Source: DAIOSQ01 sp036752465
GTDB lineage: Bacteria; Pseudomonadota; Gammaproteobacteria; Legionellales; Legionellaceae
Assembly (NCBI GenBank): GCA_036752465.1
Contig: DAIOSQ010000114.1
Coordinates: forward strand, 1-5,717
DNA length: 5,717 bases
Direction of reading: 5' to 3'
The notes under the pieces are model-generated. The model ran no database searches. It was not told where the DNA came from and saw only the letters and a program-made list of their open reading frames with translations. Positions 5,664 through 5,717 of the stretch are shown here, piece by piece (within the stretch, counting starts at the first letter, position 1; the number at the start of each line of letters is the position of its first letter). The position numbers and the translations under genes are program-made.

Positions 5664-5717
5664 GGTTCTGTCGCAAATTTTTTACAAAGCTCAAAACGAG
5701 GTTATTTTGGACGAAAT
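5664..5717 (-). mobile_element. terminal 54 bp of a second, diverged IS6-family element in inverse orientation (partial)
   Basis: GGTTCTGTCGCAAA at 5664-5677 repeats the first 14 bases of the left end of the complete IS. The following bases, however, align with the right end of that IS read inward. Over 54 gapless positions about 37 are identical, including the run TTATTTTGGACGAA at the same distance from the tip. This is therefore the transposase 3' side of another IS6-family copy, with its gene lying beyond the window on the minus strand. It is too different to be the same element. Confidence 0.8.

Noticed and set aside
3951..5677. Shared TTTA next to GGTTCTGTCGCAAA at 3951 and 5660 as a target duplication or an extended repeat
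   Set aside because: Only four flanking bases match, the other flanking bases differ, and the two sites are a left and a right IS end. Chance is the simpler explanation.

Overview
The window looks like chromosome of a gammaproteobacterium of moderate GC, with an accessory segment at its right end. The TPP riboswitch, ThiM and MqsRA sequences all resemble the E. coli versions. The IS6-family transposase variant and the large ankyrin-like orphan protein would suit an amoeba- or host-associated lineage such as the Legionellales. That placement is inference; no rRNA or other taxonomic marker is present.

Left part (1-960, minus strand): a thiamin salvage unit. A TPP riboswitch aptamer (887-960) precedes thiM (18-794, hydroxyethylthiazole kinase). 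The leader between them can form two mutually exclusive pairings, which suggests translational control of thiM by TPP. thiM overlaps the start of another minus-strand gene whose first eight codons lie at 1-25; its start would fit thiE.

Middle (961-3911): a gene-free region (961-1289), then one large plus-strand gene divergent from thiM. It encodes an 873-residue protein I do not recognise. The protein is mainly helical, has about eight degenerate ankyrin-like repeats in residues 553-788, and ends in a Ser/Thr/Pro-rich tail. A 9-bp inverted repeat sits on its ribosome binding site.

Right part (3955-5717): an apparently complete 821-bp IS6-family insertion sequence with an intact DDE transposase and near-perfect terminal repeats but no 8-bp target duplication. 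Next comes an AT-rich mqsR-mqsA toxin-antitoxin operon with two MqsA-type operator palindromes lying on its promoter. The window ends in the terminal 54 bp of a second, diverged IS6-family copy in the opposite orientation. The TA operon is therefore bracketed by two related ISs placed tail to tail, which looks like a pseudo-compound transposon or an insertion hotspot.

Most of the window belongs to known families. The least explained items are the 873-residue protein and the details of the thiM leader.
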